DNA of 64,000 nucleotides from CBDBIK01 sp965206145 (GCA_965206145.1 CBDBIK010000002.1:248001-312000), one strand, 5' to 3'; counted from the stretch's first letter, positions 19,177 through 28,746 are shown. A program made the numbers and translations. Notes: generated from the letters alone by a model not told the origin.

Positions 19177-21597
19177 TTAGTACCAGTCGAGAAGACGCGT
19201 CGCGTAATCCTGGTCAAGTTCGGGTCGCTCCTCGTCCCCGGCTCGCCGGCGCAGTTCCTGGACGATTTTGCGTGAGCGCCGCACCTCGGGTTCCGTAGGT
19301 AACCCTACCTCACCTGTAACTGTGCTTCCCTCACCGGGCGGAACCCGACCGAGAGGATCTCGGGAATGACGGTTGTGGCGACCAGGTTGCTCACCTGCGA
19401 TTTGGCTCGGGCCTGCACCGCCTGGTCTCTCCTGAAGGTTGTTGCCGCCAAGACGCATGAGGTCCAGTGCCTGGCCCTGAGATTCGGTGGCAAGCCCCGG
19501 ACGTTCTCGCTGCAATTCCTGAGCCGCCTGACGCATGGCCTGCTCAGCCTCACCCAGTTCCTGAGAAATTTCCTCGCCGCTTTCACCGAGTTCACGCATG
19601 AGCTCTCCAAGCTCCCGGCGCAGGCTCTCTTGGCGTTCGTCCGGCGGGTTGAATTTTCCTGACCCTGGTGAGTTAGCATCTGCGAGGCCGGCACGTGCGG
19701 ATTGGTGAAAGCTTTCCTCCATAAGTTCCTGCTGCTCCTGCATCATCTCCTGTATTTGCTGCATCATCGCTTGGCGCTGATCCATCTCCTGAGATTCGGC
19801 CATCATCCGCTGTCCGGCCTTGTCCATATCTTCGGTGATTTCGCGTAACCGGTTGAGCCTTTCATCGGCCTCGTCGGGGGCACCCATGGTGGCCATATCG
19901 ACGACATCATCAACGAGATCCTCGATCTCTCGACGCTGCGCGTCCTGCAACGCATCACGCCCGCCTTTCTGGCTTGCTTCCTCTGGGTCATTTCCATCGC
20001 GCTCGGGATCGGTCTCGTCCATCGCGTCCAGGTAGAGCTCCAGGCTTTCCTCAAGATTGGCGAGAATTTCTTCCAAGTCTTCCGGCCGCGATCCTTCCCG
20101 AAACGCTTCTGCGGCCTCATCTTGCGCCTGGCGCAAATCGGCTTCGACCTCGGCAAGGGCACCTTCTTCAATGCGGAGTGCCGTCTGCCACAGAAGGAGA
20201 ATCGCCGTCGAACGAGCAGCCTCGGACAGGCCCTCCCTCAGGCCAAGGGCGGTTTCTTCAAGTGCGCCCTTCACGTCAGCACTGTTTGCGTAACGTTCTC
20301 CTTGAGCCGCCAAGGAGTCCAGTGCAACGGCAATTTCGGCATCGGAGGCGCGCCTGAGTGCGACCCGCTTGCGTTCACCGATGATGGCAAGCGCCATTGG
20401 ATGGAGGAAATTTCGCGCAGGCAACAGGGTTTCGGCAGGACCGCTTTCTCCTGCCTGTTCCTTTGCATCCAACGCCACGAGCTTCATGGTCACCGGTTCG
20501 CCTGCCCAGGGGTGCGCCGCAAGATCGTGGTAGGTAACGCTGTCCACCCGGGGCGAGACACGCGAAGAAAGAGGCAAGGCGAAACGGATGGGATCAAGTC
20601 CTCCTGACGGCTCCTCACCCCTCCATTCCACGACCGCTTCAAGCGAGGTAACCCCGTGGTCGTCGATAGCAATCACATCAAGTCGAAGAGCTCCTCTCAC
20701 CGTTCCCGCAGGAGGTTCCGCGAACGTCGCCTTCGGTGGCATGTCGGGCACGATCGTGAAAAGCCAATTCGCCAAATCGGTGTTCCCTTGATGGATGGCG
20801 ACCGGACCATCTGGAACCGGGAGCTCCAGGGCGGCACTCTCCTTATCCAGTCGCACAAAAGCGGTTGAACGCTCACCGGAGATAACGGTGACATCATTGG
20901 AGCCGCCATGAACGCGGGCAACCAGTGTGCTTCCCTCGGGAACTTCGATTGGCTCTCCGCTGTGCCCCTCGAGGTGAATTTCAGGTACCGCTACGTAAGA
21001 GGGGGGAGCAACCCAGGCGGTGAGAACGCCCACCGGCGACTGCGTGCCGGAGAAATCAGGATTTATGGCAGCCTCGACACGAGTGAAAGTTTCGTTCCCA
21101 AAGGCGCTGAATCCCGTAACAAGCAGAAGGGCGAGTGGAATTCGCAACCACAGTGGATCGCATTTTGAAAACACGTTTTTGTGCGAGACGAGGCGGAGTT
21201 TCAGTGCCTGCTCCATCATCCTCTTACGATGGAGACGCCAAGTTTCGCGCGCGGAATCGATCAGGGCGGCTGGCTTATCGAGAAGGGCCGTGAGAGGGCG
21301 GTGGGGAACCCCGCCGGTGCGTTCGAGCCGGCGGATAGCGGTATCGTTCGTAGGGATCGAAAAACCATGCGCCGCCTTCCAGAGCATGCGCAGGAAAACG
21401 GCAACGAAGGCGACGAGTGCGAGCACGTGAAGCCAGCCCGGGAGTCCGCTCCACAAGCCGAACAGGCTCGCGATGAGGAATACCGCCAGAACAAACACGA
21501 CCGGCCAGGTTGCAGGTACGGCGCTATCCAACCAGGCAAGAGCCCGGGAGAGGGATACGCGAACCGAAAGACGACGAGGGAGAGGAGTCTTACTCAC
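19177..21597 (-). CDS. TIGR02302-family (DUF4175) membrane protein
   Basis: A large 806-residue protein. Two N-terminal transmembrane helices (VVFVLAVFLIASLFGLW, LVAFVAVFL) are followed by a third near residue 155. A beta-rich middle comes next, then a long Gln/Glu/Met-rich coiled segment at about 600-700 (MMQQIQEMMQEQQELMEES). It ends DQDYATRLLDWY, as TIGR02302 proteins do. The family is restricted to alphaproteobacteria and is usually next to lysA, as here (ATGA overlap). The function is unknown; the architecture suggests envelope anchoring. Confidence 0.9.
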   Translation of the reverse strand: MSKTPLPRRLSVRVSLSRALAWLDSAVPATWPVVFVLAVFLIASLFGLWSGLPGWLHVLALVAFVAVFLRMLWKAAHGFSIPTNDTAIRRLERTGGVPHRPLTALLDKPAALIDSARETWRLHRKRMMEQALKLRLVSHKNVFSKCDPLWLRIPLALLLVTGFSAFGNETFTRVEAAINPDFSGTQSPVGVLTAWVAPPSYVAVPEIHLEGHSGEPIEVPEGSTLVARVHGGSNDVTVISGERSTAFVRLDKESAALELPVPDGPVAIHQGNTDLANWLFTIVPDMPPKATFAEPPAGTVRGALRLDVIAIDDHGVTSLEAVVEWRGEEPSGGLDPIRFALPLSSRVSPRVDSVTYHDLAAHPWAGEPVTMKLVALDAKEQAGESGPAETLLPARNFLHPMALAIIGERKRVALRRASDAEIAVALDSLAAQGERYANSADVKGALEETALGLREGLSEAARSTAILLLWQTALRIEEGALAEVEADLRQAQDEAAEAFREGSRPEDLEEILANLEESLELYLDAMDETDPERDGNDPEEASQKGGRDALQDAQRREIEDLVDDVVDMATMGAPDEADERLNRLREITEDMDKAGQRMMAESQEMDQRQAMMQQIQEMMQEQQELMEESFHQSARAGLADANSPGSGKFNPPDERQESLRRELGELMRELGESGEEISQELGEAEQAMRQAAQELQRERPGLATESQGQALDLMRLGGNNLQERPGGAGPSQIAGEQPGRHNRHSRDPLGRVPPGEGSTVTGEVGLPTEPEVRRSRKIVQELRRRAGDEERPELDQDYATRLLDWY

Positions 21598-22865
21598 GAC
21601 GTTTCCTCCCCGGGTAGTTTGCCCGGTTCGAGAGCCATCGCCTCATCAAGTGAGGGGCGGCGGCGGATAATCGACCAGCGATTGCCGTTCACCAGGACCT
21701 CAGGCACGAGCGCGCGTGAGTTGTAGGTGGATGCCATTGATGCTCCGTAGGCACCAACGCCGCGGAAGGCGAGCAGATCTCCCCGCGCAAGTGAGGGAAG
21801 TTTCGTATTTTCAGAGAAAACATCGCTCGATTCGCACACGGGTCCTGCCAAATCCCAAGAGAGAGTCGCCTGGCCATCCGGTTGCACAACCGGGGTCGCA
21901 GGATGGCGGGTGCCGTAGAGTGCGGCGCGCAAGAGATCATTCATGGCAGCATCAAGGATAGCGAATCGTCGTCCCGATTCCTCCTTCCTGTAGAGGACAG
22001 AAGTAAGCAAGATTCCAGCATTTCCGGCGATCAATCGACCTGGTTCGAGAATGATCCGGCAGCCCAGGTCAGCCAGTTCCTCACGAACGACGCGAGCATA
22101 GGCCTTCGGTTCGAGGCCGGGCTCCCCGTCCCGAGGAATGCCTACGCCACCGCCGACGTCGATGTTGCGGATCTTATGTCCTTCCCGCATGAGACCCCGG
22201 GCAAGCTCAGCCACGGCCCTGAATGCTCGGCGGAAGGGAAACTCCTCAATGATCTGCGAACCGATGTGAACGTCGACCCCGGAGACTTCGATTCCTTCGA
22301 GAGTAGCAGCCTGCGCATAGAGTGAGGGCGCACGCTTGATCGCAACCCCGAATTTTGCGGCTTTGTGCCCTGTCGAGATTTTCTCGTGACTGCCCGCATG
22401 TACATCGGGATTGACGCGGAAGGCAACGGGAGCCGAGACGCCGCGTTCGCGAGCAATACGGGCAAGAAGTGCGAGCTCGCCTTCCGATTCGACGTTGAAC
22501 TGCAGCACGCCTGCATCAAGCGCCGCCGTCAACTCGGCCTCAGTCTTCCCCACGCCAGAGAAAACAATCCTGTTGCCCAGAATGCCGACCTTGAGGGCAC
22601 GAGCAAGCTCGCCGCCGGAGACGATGTCGGCTCCCGCCCCGAGATTGCCGAGCAACCGAAGGATGGAAAGATTGGGATTCGCTTTGACCGAGTATGCAAC
22701 CAACGCATCCAGATCCCGGAACGCGTCTGCGAATATCTGGTAGTGGCGGCGGAGTGTCGCCGCCGCATAGACGTACACCGGGGTTTTCACCTCGGATGCA
22801 ATCTGGGGCAGGGGGACGTCCTCGGCGCGGAGGATGCCGTCGTTTCCATAATCAAAGTGATCCAT
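21594..22865 (-). CDS. lysA: Diaminopimelate decarboxylase
   Basis: LysA catalyses the last step of lysine synthesis from meso-diaminopimelate. It is a fold-III PLP enzyme of 423 residues. The PLP lysine lies in VAYSVKANPNLSIL near residue 60; other conserved pieces are GAGADIVSGGEL, DVHIGSQI, NIDVGGGVGIP, ILEPGRLIAGNAG and the C-terminal GAYGASMASTYNSR. It lies between the LptM-like gene and TIGR02302, the standard alphaproteobacterial order after argH. Confidence 0.97.
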   Translation of the reverse strand: MDHFDYGNDGILRAEDVPLPQIASEVKTPVYVYAAATLRRHYQIFADAFRDLDALVAYSVKANPNLSILRLLGNLGAGADIVSGGELARALKVGILGNRIVFSGVGKTEAELTAALDAGVLQFNVESEGELALLARIARERGVSAPVAFRVNPDVHAGSHEKISTGHKAAKFGVAIKRAPSLYAQAATLEGIEVSGVDVHIGSQIIEEFPFRRAFRAVAELARGLMREGHKIRNIDVGGGVGIPRDGEPGLEPKAYARVVREELADLGCRIILEPGRLIAGNAGILLTSVLYRKEESGRRFAILDAAMNDLLRAALYGTRHPATPVVQPDGQATLSWDLAGPVCESSDVFSENTKLPSLARGDLLAFRGVGAYGASMASTYNSRALVPEVLVNGNRWSIIRRRPSLDEAMALEPGKLPGEETS

Positions 22866-22910
22866 GTCTTGATTCCGCTGTGGTTCGTGGGAATGTGTTT
22901 CTGCTTCCGC

Positions 22911-23051
22911 CTAGAACCTATAAATGAAATTTTCTTCGGATTTCAAGGGTGGGGGTGGTTCTTCGTTTGTGGGCGGACGGACAACGTCACCTACTCGCCC
23001 ACAGGCCGAAAGAAGAAAACTCACGGCCACAAAGAAAAAAAGCTTCTTCAC
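22911..23051 (-). CDS. lptM: Small LptM (YifL)-like lipoprotein
   Basis: A 46-residue gene between argH and lysA. The GTG start overlaps the argH stop (GTGA). The product begins MKKLFFFVAVSFLLSAC, a lipoprotein signal with lipobox LSAC and the modified Cys at position 17. It continues GRVGDVVRPP and a proline-rich tail PPPP, ending NFIYRF. LptM proteins share this size, the C-G-x-x-G start after lipidation and exactly this location, and they assist LptD maturation in enterics. Identity rests on context and the lipobox; sequence similarity beyond the first residues is too short to prove. Confidence 0.78.
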   Translation of the reverse strand: MKKLFFFVAVSFLLSACGRVGDVVRPPTNEEPPPPLKSEENFIYRF

Positions 23052-24451
23052 GAAAGACGCCTGCGCACCGCAGCGATGGCCCTGCGAACGTTTCCGGGCG
23101 CGGTTCCTCCCTGACTCGTTCGGCTCACAAGCGAGGTATCGATGCTGAGCACCTTAAAGACCTTCTTGTCGATTTCTGGTTCGATCTTCCGCATTTCCTC
23201 GAGCGGAACTTTGTCCAGAGAGACACCAAGCTTGTCGGCGATTCGCACAATCTTCCCAGCTATCGCGTGCGCCCGCCGGAATGGCATACCTGCCTCCCGA
23301 ACGAGCCAATCGGCCAGATCGGTTGCCGTGGGATGCCCGATTGCGGCCATGGCCCGCATGGGCCCAGGCCGGAAGGAAATCCCTTTGATCATCTCCGCCA
23401 TTGCCGCAAGCCCCAGCTTGAGCGAATCGACAGCATCGAACAGGGGTTCCTTGTCCTCCTGAAGGTCTTTCGCATAAGCGAGCGGTAGTCCCTTGAGCAC
23501 CGCTGTCAGTGCGACGAACGCACCAAGAATGCGCCCTGTCTTCGCCCGTACAAGTTCGGCGGCATCGGGATTACGTTTTTGCGGCATGATCGAAGATCCT
23601 GTGGAAAGCGCATCCGACAGCTCGACGAATCTGAATGCCGGCGTTGCCCACAGAACGAGTTCCTCGGCAAGACGCGAAAGATGGACCGCGGCGATCGTCA
23701 CGCTCGACAAAGTCTCAATTACGAAATCCCGATCGGAAACGGCGTCGATCGAGTTTCGCATCGGACGATCGAACCCGAGAGCCTTTGCCGTGTCCTTGCG
23801 GTCGATGGGGAAGGGGGTTCCTGCAAGGGCGGCGGCACCAAGCGGGCTTTCGTTGAGGCGCTTACGTGTATCCCGTAGTCGTCCGAGATCGCGCTCCAGC
23901 ATCTCGATATGGGCGAGAAGATGGTGCCCTAGGGTCACAGGTTGGGCAGGCTGGAGGTGGGTAAAGCCTGGCATGATGGTACCTGCGTGGCGATCGGCAT
24001 GCAGGAGAAGTTCCTTCTGAAGGGCGATGATCCCCTCGCAAAGCTCATCAATGGCATCGCGTGTCCACAGCCTGAGCGTCGTTGCCACCTGGTCATTTCG
24101 TGACCGAGCCGTGTGCAATCGCCCCCCTGCATCACCTGCGATTTCGCTGAGACGGTGCTCAATGTGCATGTGGATATCCTCAAGAGAGGTGCGCCACTCC
24201 ATCCCGCCCTTTTCGATTTCAGCCTCGATGGCGGTAAGGCCGAAGACAATCGATTTTCGGTCCTTTCTGCTGAGAATTCCCCGGCGAGCGAGCATGTCAG
24301 CGTGGGCCTTAGACTGTCGGATATCATGCCGCCAAAGCCTATGGTCAAAACCGATCGAGGCGTTGATTTCTTCCATCAACGCCGCCGGACCTCGTCGGAA
24401 ACGGCCACCCCACATCTTCGCTTTCGCAGAGGCCGTTTTCTTCCCAGCCAT
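23048..24451 (-). CDS. argH: Argininosuccinate lyase
   Basis: ArgH releases arginine and fumarate from argininosuccinate. The 467 residues open KMWGGRFRRGPAALMEEINA and include the family signature GSSIMPQKRNPDAAE near residue 290. HTARSRNDQVATTLRLW is near 110 and GFTHLQPAQPVTLGHHLLAH near 160. Stop and start overlap with the LptM-like gene implies an argH-lptM-lysA transcript. Confidence 0.97.
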   Translation of the reverse strand: MAGKKTASAKAKMWGGRFRRGPAALMEEINASIGFDHRLWRHDIRQSKAHADMLARRGILSRKDRKSIVFGLTAIEAEIEKGGMEWRTSLEDIHMHIEHRLSEIAGDAGGRLHTARSRNDQVATTLRLWTRDAIDELCEGIIALQKELLLHADRHAGTIMPGFTHLQPAQPVTLGHHLLAHIEMLERDLGRLRDTRKRLNESPLGAAALAGTPFPIDRKDTAKALGFDRPMRNSIDAVSDRDFVIETLSSVTIAAVHLSRLAEELVLWATPAFRFVELSDALSTGSSIMPQKRNPDAAELVRAKTGRILGAFVALTAVLKGLPLAYAKDLQEDKEPLFDAVDSLKLGLAAMAEMIKGISFRPGPMRAMAAIGHPTATDLADWLVREAGMPFRRAHAIAGKIVRIADKLGVSLDKVPLEEMRKIEPEIDKKVFKVLSIDTSLVSRTSQGGTAPGNVRRAIAAVRRRLS

Positions 24452-24483
24452 AGTATGTCTCCGAAAATGGACGTTAGCCGCCC

Positions 24484-25116
24484 TTATCCGATCAAGCTCT
24501 CAGTGGAAACGACATCGATTCCATGCTCGGCAAAGGAGGTCCGGGCAGCTTCCACCGTTCCAGGTAAGTTTACGGGGCGGGTCGCGTCCTCCACGACGAT
24601 CGCTGCGAAACCGTGACGTCGAGCGTCCACGGCAGACCAAGCAACGCAGAAATCGAGTGCGAGTCCGCTCAAGTATATCCTCTCAATCCCCAGGGCGCTG
24701 AGATAACCGGCAAGCCCGGTTTGTGTCTTGCGATCATTCTCAGCGAACGCGGAGTAGGAATCGACTTCCTGGCGCATCCCTTTGCGAATCACCACACTTG
24801 CTCGTGATGTATCGAGAGCTGGGTGGAAAGCCGCTCCTTCACTCCCTTGCACGCAGTGGTCCGGCCACAGGGTTTGGGGGCCATAACACATCTCTACGCT
24901 ATCGTAGGGATTCTTTCCATCATGTTGATTTGCAAAGGAAGAATGATTTTTTGGATGCCAATCTTGGGTGAGTGCAACGTGCATGAAACGGGCAGCCATC
25001 TGATTTATCAGCGGTACCACTAAATCACCCTCCTCGACGGCGAGTTGGCCGCCCGGGCAGAAGTCGTTCTGAACATCGACTACAAGGAGGAGATCGCGTT
25101 CTCCAAAAACGGTCAT
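24484..25116 (-). CDS. pncA: Nicotinamidase PncA
   Basis: PncA deamidates nicotinamide to nicotinate for NAD salvage. The 210 residues contain the catalytic Asp in VVDVQNDFCPGGQLAV, the metal site segment LTQDWHPKNHSSFA (Asp and His ligands) and the nucleophilic Cys in YLSGLALDFCVAWSAVDA near residue 160. The start overlaps the stop of thrH by four bases. Assignment is secure. Confidence 0.95.
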   Translation of the reverse strand: MTVFGERDLLLVVDVQNDFCPGGQLAVEEGDLVVPLINQMAARFMHVALTQDWHPKNHSSFANQHDGKNPYDSVEMCYGPQTLWPDHCVQGSEGAAFHPALDTSRASVVIRKGMRQEVDSYSAFAENDRKTQTGLAGYLSALGIERIYLSGLALDFCVAWSAVDARRHGFAAIVVEDATRPVNLPGTVEAARTSFAEHGIDVVSTESLIG

Positions 25117-25733
25117 GTACGAATACTCCTACTCCGTGCTGTCGTGCGCAGCTGACTCAAGAGTTCACCGTAGTCGTCGATCACAGGAAGATCGCGCCTC
25201 TCGGCACGGATTTTCTCTGGAGCGCGAAAAAGAATGCCTTCATCTGCTGCATCCAGCATTGCAAGGTCATTGTAGGAATCTCCTGCCGCCACAACATGAA
25301 ATCCCAATTCCTGGAACGCTTCGATTGCTTTTCGCTTGTGATCGGGAAGCCGCTTGCACCAGCCCCTGACGTTGCCGTTTTCGGCGACATCAAGGTGATG
25401 GCAGAACACGCTTGGTCGGCCCAGCTGTTCGAACAGCGGATCGGCAAGTTCATAGAAAGTGTCCGAGAGCAGTACCACCTGGAATTCCCTCCTGAGCTCG
25501 TCAAGGAAAGATCGTGCGCCTTCAAAAGGCACAAGGTCACAAACGATTTCATGCAGGCGGTCGATGCGGATGCCGTTGATTGCGAGAAAATCGATCCTGT
25601 CCGCCATCAATGCATCGTAGTTAGGGATGTCCCGGGTCGTTCTTCCAAGCTCAGCGATGCCGGTGATTTTTGCGACGGCACTCCATATTTCAGGAGCAAG
25701 GACGCCCTCAAAGTCGAGACACACCATCTGCAT
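25113..25733 (-). CDS. thrH: Phosphoserine phosphatase / homoserine phosphotransferase ThrH
   Basis: A HAD-superfamily enzyme of 206 residues matching ThrH. The nucleophile motif is CLDFEGVLAPEIWSAVA (D7 and E9). TTRDIPNYDALMADR is conserved. Motif II is VVLLSDTFYELADPLFEQLG, and the final Asp motif is VVAAGDSYNDLAMLDAAD. ThrH can dephosphorylate phosphoserine and transfer phosphate to homoserine. It is unusual to see it fused into an operon with pncA (ATGA overlap); the biological link is unclear. Confidence 0.92.
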   Translation of the reverse strand: MQMVCLDFEGVLAPEIWSAVAKITGIAELGRTTRDIPNYDALMADRIDFLAINGIRIDRLHEIVCDLVPFEGARSFLDELRREFQVVLLSDTFYELADPLFEQLGRPSVFCHHLDVAENGNVRGWCKRLPDHKRKAIEAFQELGFHVVAAGDSYNDLAMLDAADEGILFRAPEKIRAERRDLPVIDDYGELLSQLRTTARSRSIRT

Positions 25734-25756
25734 AGTGGAAGGTGAGGTGGTTCCGA

Positions 25757-26689
25757 TCAGAGTGCTTCGATCAACTCAGGCACGATCGTGAAAAGGTCAC
25801 CCACCAGGCCATAGTCTGCGACCTGGAAGATCGGTGCCTCCGCGTCCTTGTTGATGGCCACGATCACTTTGCTGTCCTTCATTCCCGCCAGGTGTTGGAT
25901 CGCACCAGAAATGCCAATGGCGATGTAGATCTCCGGTGCCACGACCTTTCCCGTTTGGCCGATCTGGAAATCGTTCGGAACGTAGCCCGCGTCCACCGCC
26001 GCTCGGCTTGCACCCACGGCGGCACCGAGCTTGTCTGCCAGCTTGTCGAGCAGTGCGAAGTTTTTACTACTTCCCATTCCGCGTCCGCCTGAGATCACGA
26101 CTCGTGCCGCCGAGAGTTCCGGACGATCCGAACGGCTCAGCTCGTGTCCCGTAAATTTCGAAAGTTGGGCATCGGCAATCGCGGGGCCTTCGGTAATTTC
26201 GGCGGATTCGGCACCGATTTCAGCCACAGCGAAAGCCGTTCCACGAACGGTGAGCACTTTTACCGGGTCCGAAGAGCGGACCGTGGCGAGCGCGTTGCCA
26301 GCATAGATCGGACGAACAAACGTTTCCGCATCGACAATCCCGGTGATGTCGGAAATCTGTTGCACATCCAGGAGTGCCGCCACCCGTGGCATGAGGTTTT
26401 TCCCAAACGTTCCCGAGGAAGAGAGGATGTGCGAGTAGCCCTCCGAGAGACTTGCGATTGCCGGAGCGAGATTTTCTGCAAGCAGGCCGGAGAGCCCCGG
26501 GCCTGAGGCCTTGAGCACGCGCCGGACACCGACAATTTCGCTGGCTGCTTCCGCCGCCTCTTCTGGCTTTCCATCAACGACGAGTACGTCGATCGTTTCC
26601 GTCATCTCGAGAGCGGCACTAACGCAAGCCAAAGTGCCGCGTGGCACCTCTGCGCCGGTCGTCTCGGCGACGACGAGAGCACCCGTCAC
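25757..26689 (-). CDS. etfA: Electron transfer flavoprotein alpha subunit
   Basis: EtfA binds the catalytic FAD and, with EtfB, carries electrons from acyl-CoA and other dehydrogenases to ETF:quinone oxidoreductase. It has 310 residues. The C-terminal FAD-binding half shows GGRGMGSSKNFALLDKLA, GASRAAVDAGYVPNDFQIGQ, APEIYIAIGISGAIQHLAGM and the end motif IFQVADYGLVGDLF. The start overlaps the etfB stop by four bases. Confidence 0.97.
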   Translation of the reverse strand: MTGALVVAETTGAEVPRGTLACVSAALEMTETIDVLVVDGKPEEAAEAASEIVGVRRVLKASGPGLSGLLAENLAPAIASLSEGYSHILSSSGTFGKNLMPRVAALLDVQQISDITGIVDAETFVRPIYAGNALATVRSSDPVKVLTVRGTAFAVAEIGAESAEITEGPAIADAQLSKFTGHELSRSDRPELSAARVVISGGRGMGSSKNFALLDKLADKLGAAVGASRAAVDAGYVPNDFQIGQTGKVVAPEIYIAIGISGAIQHLAGMKDSKVIVAINKDAEAPIFQVADYGLVGDLFTIVPELIEAL

Positions 26690-27435
26690 AGGATGCCCCT
26701 TTCTTCACGGAGCTCTCTCACGAGTTCGGACACCGATTCGAGCATGCGGCCGGGTGGGCGGGAAGGGGGATCTTCCACCTTGAGCACGGTAAGGCGGGGG
26801 GTGATGTCTACCCCGATATCGGCAGGAGTCTTCGTAGCAATCGTCTTCGACTTGGCCTTCATGATGCTAGGGAGCGATGGGTAACGCGGCTCGTTGAGCC
26901 GGAGGTCGGTGGTAACAACCGCTGGAAGTTTTGTTGTGATCGTTTCCAGTCCGCCATCGATCTCGCGCACGACCTTGGTTCCCTCATCTTCGAGGGAGAA
27001 CTCAGAAGCGAATGTTCCCTGCGGCCAATCGAGAAGTGCGGCCAGCATTTGGCCGGTCTGGTTGCTGTCGTCATCGATTGCCTGTTTGCCGAGAATGAAA
27101 AGCTGCGGTTCTTCCTCCTGAGCGAGAGCGGCAAAAATCTTCGCCACGGCGAGGGGCTCGGGTGAATCGTCCGCCTCGATGTGAATCCCCCGATCGCAGC
27201 CAATGGCGAGTGCAGTGCGGATCGTCTCCTGGCACCTTTGTGGCCCGACCGATACCGCGACGAGTTCCGCGGCCAAGCCCGCTTCCTTGAGGCGCACCGA
27301 TTCCTCTACGGCGATCTCGTCGAACGGATTCATTGACATCTTCACGTTGCCCGTCTCAACGCCGGTACCGTCAGGGCGAACACGGATGCGCACGTTGTAG
27401 TCGATGACGCTCTTGACGGCGACAAGGATTTTCAT
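26686..27435 (-). CDS. etfB: Electron transfer flavoprotein beta subunit
   Basis: EtfB binds AMP and forms the ETF heterodimer. The start is the ATG at 27435, giving MKILVAVKSVIDYNVRIRVR, the usual N-terminus; the frame is open further upstream but without similarity. Of the 249 residues, NPFDEIAVEESVRLKEAG and the AMP-loop region QAIDDDSNQTGQMLAALLDW are diagnostic. It ends SELVRELREERGIL. It is operonic with etfA. Confidence 0.97.
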   Translation of the reverse strand: MKILVAVKSVIDYNVRIRVRPDGTGVETGNVKMSMNPFDEIAVEESVRLKEAGLAAELVAVSVGPQRCQETIRTALAIGCDRGIHIEADDSPEPLAVAKIFAALAQEEEPQLFILGKQAIDDDSNQTGQMLAALLDWPQGTFASEFSLEDEGTKVVREIDGGLETITTKLPAVVTTDLRLNEPRYPSLPSIMKAKSKTIATKTPADIGVDITPRLTVLKVEDPPSRPPGRMLESVSELVRELREERGIL

Positions 27436-27518
27436 TGGAAAATGTTCCAAGCCGGAAACGCCGGATCGTATAATCGTATAGAGGCGGGTAGGCGAGCCCG
27501 TCAACGCTAAGGTGCGTG

Positions 27519-27728
27519 CTAGCTCGTCCCTTGCATGAAAAAGGCAAAGGCGAGGATCAGCAGAATCGCTAGCAGTTGGAACCCGACCCGCATCCGCATC
27601 AGCCGGTTGCTCCAGCGAGCATTGAACGCACCACCCCGGAACATCGATACGATCCCGACCGTCAGCACGATGGCGACCGCCGCAAGGGAAGCGAAGAGCA
27701 CCCAGGTGAAAAACAGCTCGGCGCTCAT
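27519..27728 (-). CDS. HIG1-type twin-transmembrane protein
   Basis: A 69-residue membrane protein with two helices (TWVLFASLAAVAIVLTVGIV and FQLLAILLILAFAFFMQ) joined by a basic loop RWSNRLMRMRVG. This is the layout of alphaproteobacterial twin-transmembrane proteins related to HIG1 respiratory-supercomplex factors. It sits just upstream of etfB, a frequent neighbour in this class. The family is likely; the specific role is not known. Confidence 0.75.
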   Translation of the reverse strand: MSAELFFTWVLFASLAAVAIVLTVGIVSMFRGGAFNARWSNRLMRMRVGFQLLAILLILAFAFFMQGTS

Positions 27729-27766
27729 AGAACCCTCCGCGGGTAGACAGGCCTCTTAGGGGAAAT

Positions 27767-28660
27767 TCACGATAGGGCGGACATGTCCTTCTGTCCTGCT
27801 GGACAGTCCGTTTGCATGCCTTCTTCGGACATGCGGAGCACTTCGTTTGGTTCGGTACCTCGCTTCCGAAGCGCGGAAATTGCAAGGGCCTGATCATGCT
27901 TGGCGAGCCGGCGTCCTTGCGCATCGCGAACCAGGTCATGGTGGAGATAGCGGGGGACATCAAGGCCAAGAAGTTCCTGCAGGATCCGGTGGATGGCCGT
28001 CGAAGAAAAAAGATCCTCGCCTCGGGTCACAATCCTGACGCCCTGGTCGTGATCGTCGAGAGTCGCTGCGAGGTGGTAAGCCGGACTCCCGTCGCGCCGT
28101 GCAAGCACAGCATCATCCACGGTGCCCGGAATCGTCGCACCTCTTCCCAGACGGAGATCCTCCCAGTAGAGGGCTCCGGTCCGGGTAAGAACCCGGTGGA
28201 CATCAAGACGCCAGGCATGGAGCGTGCCCTTGGAAAGACGCTTCTTCCGCTCTGCCTTTTCGAGATTCCGACACGTGCCGAGATAGATGGGACCATCCGG
28301 ATCGTGAGGAGCGGAGCCTGCACGTTCGATCTCGCGGCGAATGTCTGCGCGCGTGCAGAAGCAGGGGTAGATATCACCCGTATCCGCAAGCCTCGCAAGA
28401 GCTGCTCGGTGCGTGCCCTCACGCTCCGATTGTCGGTAGAGCGGTGCCTGCCACTCGATCCCGAGCCAGTCGAGGTCTTCCAGGATCGCTGCTTCGTATT
28501 CAGGTCGGCAGCGCCCTCGGTCGATATCCTCGATCCGAAGTGCCATGACACCACCGTGGGAGCGCGCCGTGCGCAGGGCAATGAGAGCTGCATATGCATG
28601 CCCGAGATGGAGATGTCCCGTGGGACTGGGCGCGAATCGAGTGGTGACGGAAACGGTCAT
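27767..28660 (-). CDS. gluQ: Glutamyl-Q tRNA(Asp) synthetase
   Basis: A truncated glutamyl-tRNA-synthetase paralogue that attaches glutamate to queuosine in tRNA-Asp. Of its 297 residues, the N-terminus is TTRFAPSPTGHLHLGHAYAA with the HIGH-like HLGH. The zinc site is CFCTRADI and a later YLGTC. GTVDDAVLARRDGSPAYHLA and a degenerate KMSKS (GRRLAKHDQA) follow. The anticodon-binding domain is absent, as expected. A queuosine-precursor transporter-type gene lies about 4.4 kb away (33100-33639). Confidence 0.95.
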   Translation of the reverse strand: MTVSVTTRFAPSPTGHLHLGHAYAALIALRTARSHGGVMALRIEDIDRGRCRPEYEAAILEDLDWLGIEWQAPLYRQSEREGTHRAALARLADTGDIYPCFCTRADIRREIERAGSAPHDPDGPIYLGTCRNLEKAERKKRLSKGTLHAWRLDVHRVLTRTGALYWEDLRLGRGATIPGTVDDAVLARRDGSPAYHLAATLDDHDQGVRIVTRGEDLFSSTAIHRILQELLGLDVPRYLHHDLVRDAQGRRLAKHDQALAISALRKRGTEPNEVLRMSEEGMQTDCPAGQKDMSALS

Positions 28661-28746
28661 GCCGGGTTGCGTCCCGGGGGCACTGAGAATTAAATCAGGC
28701 TAGCGGCGTTTTCCTAGACTGAAAACGCATATCCTGGATATCGATC

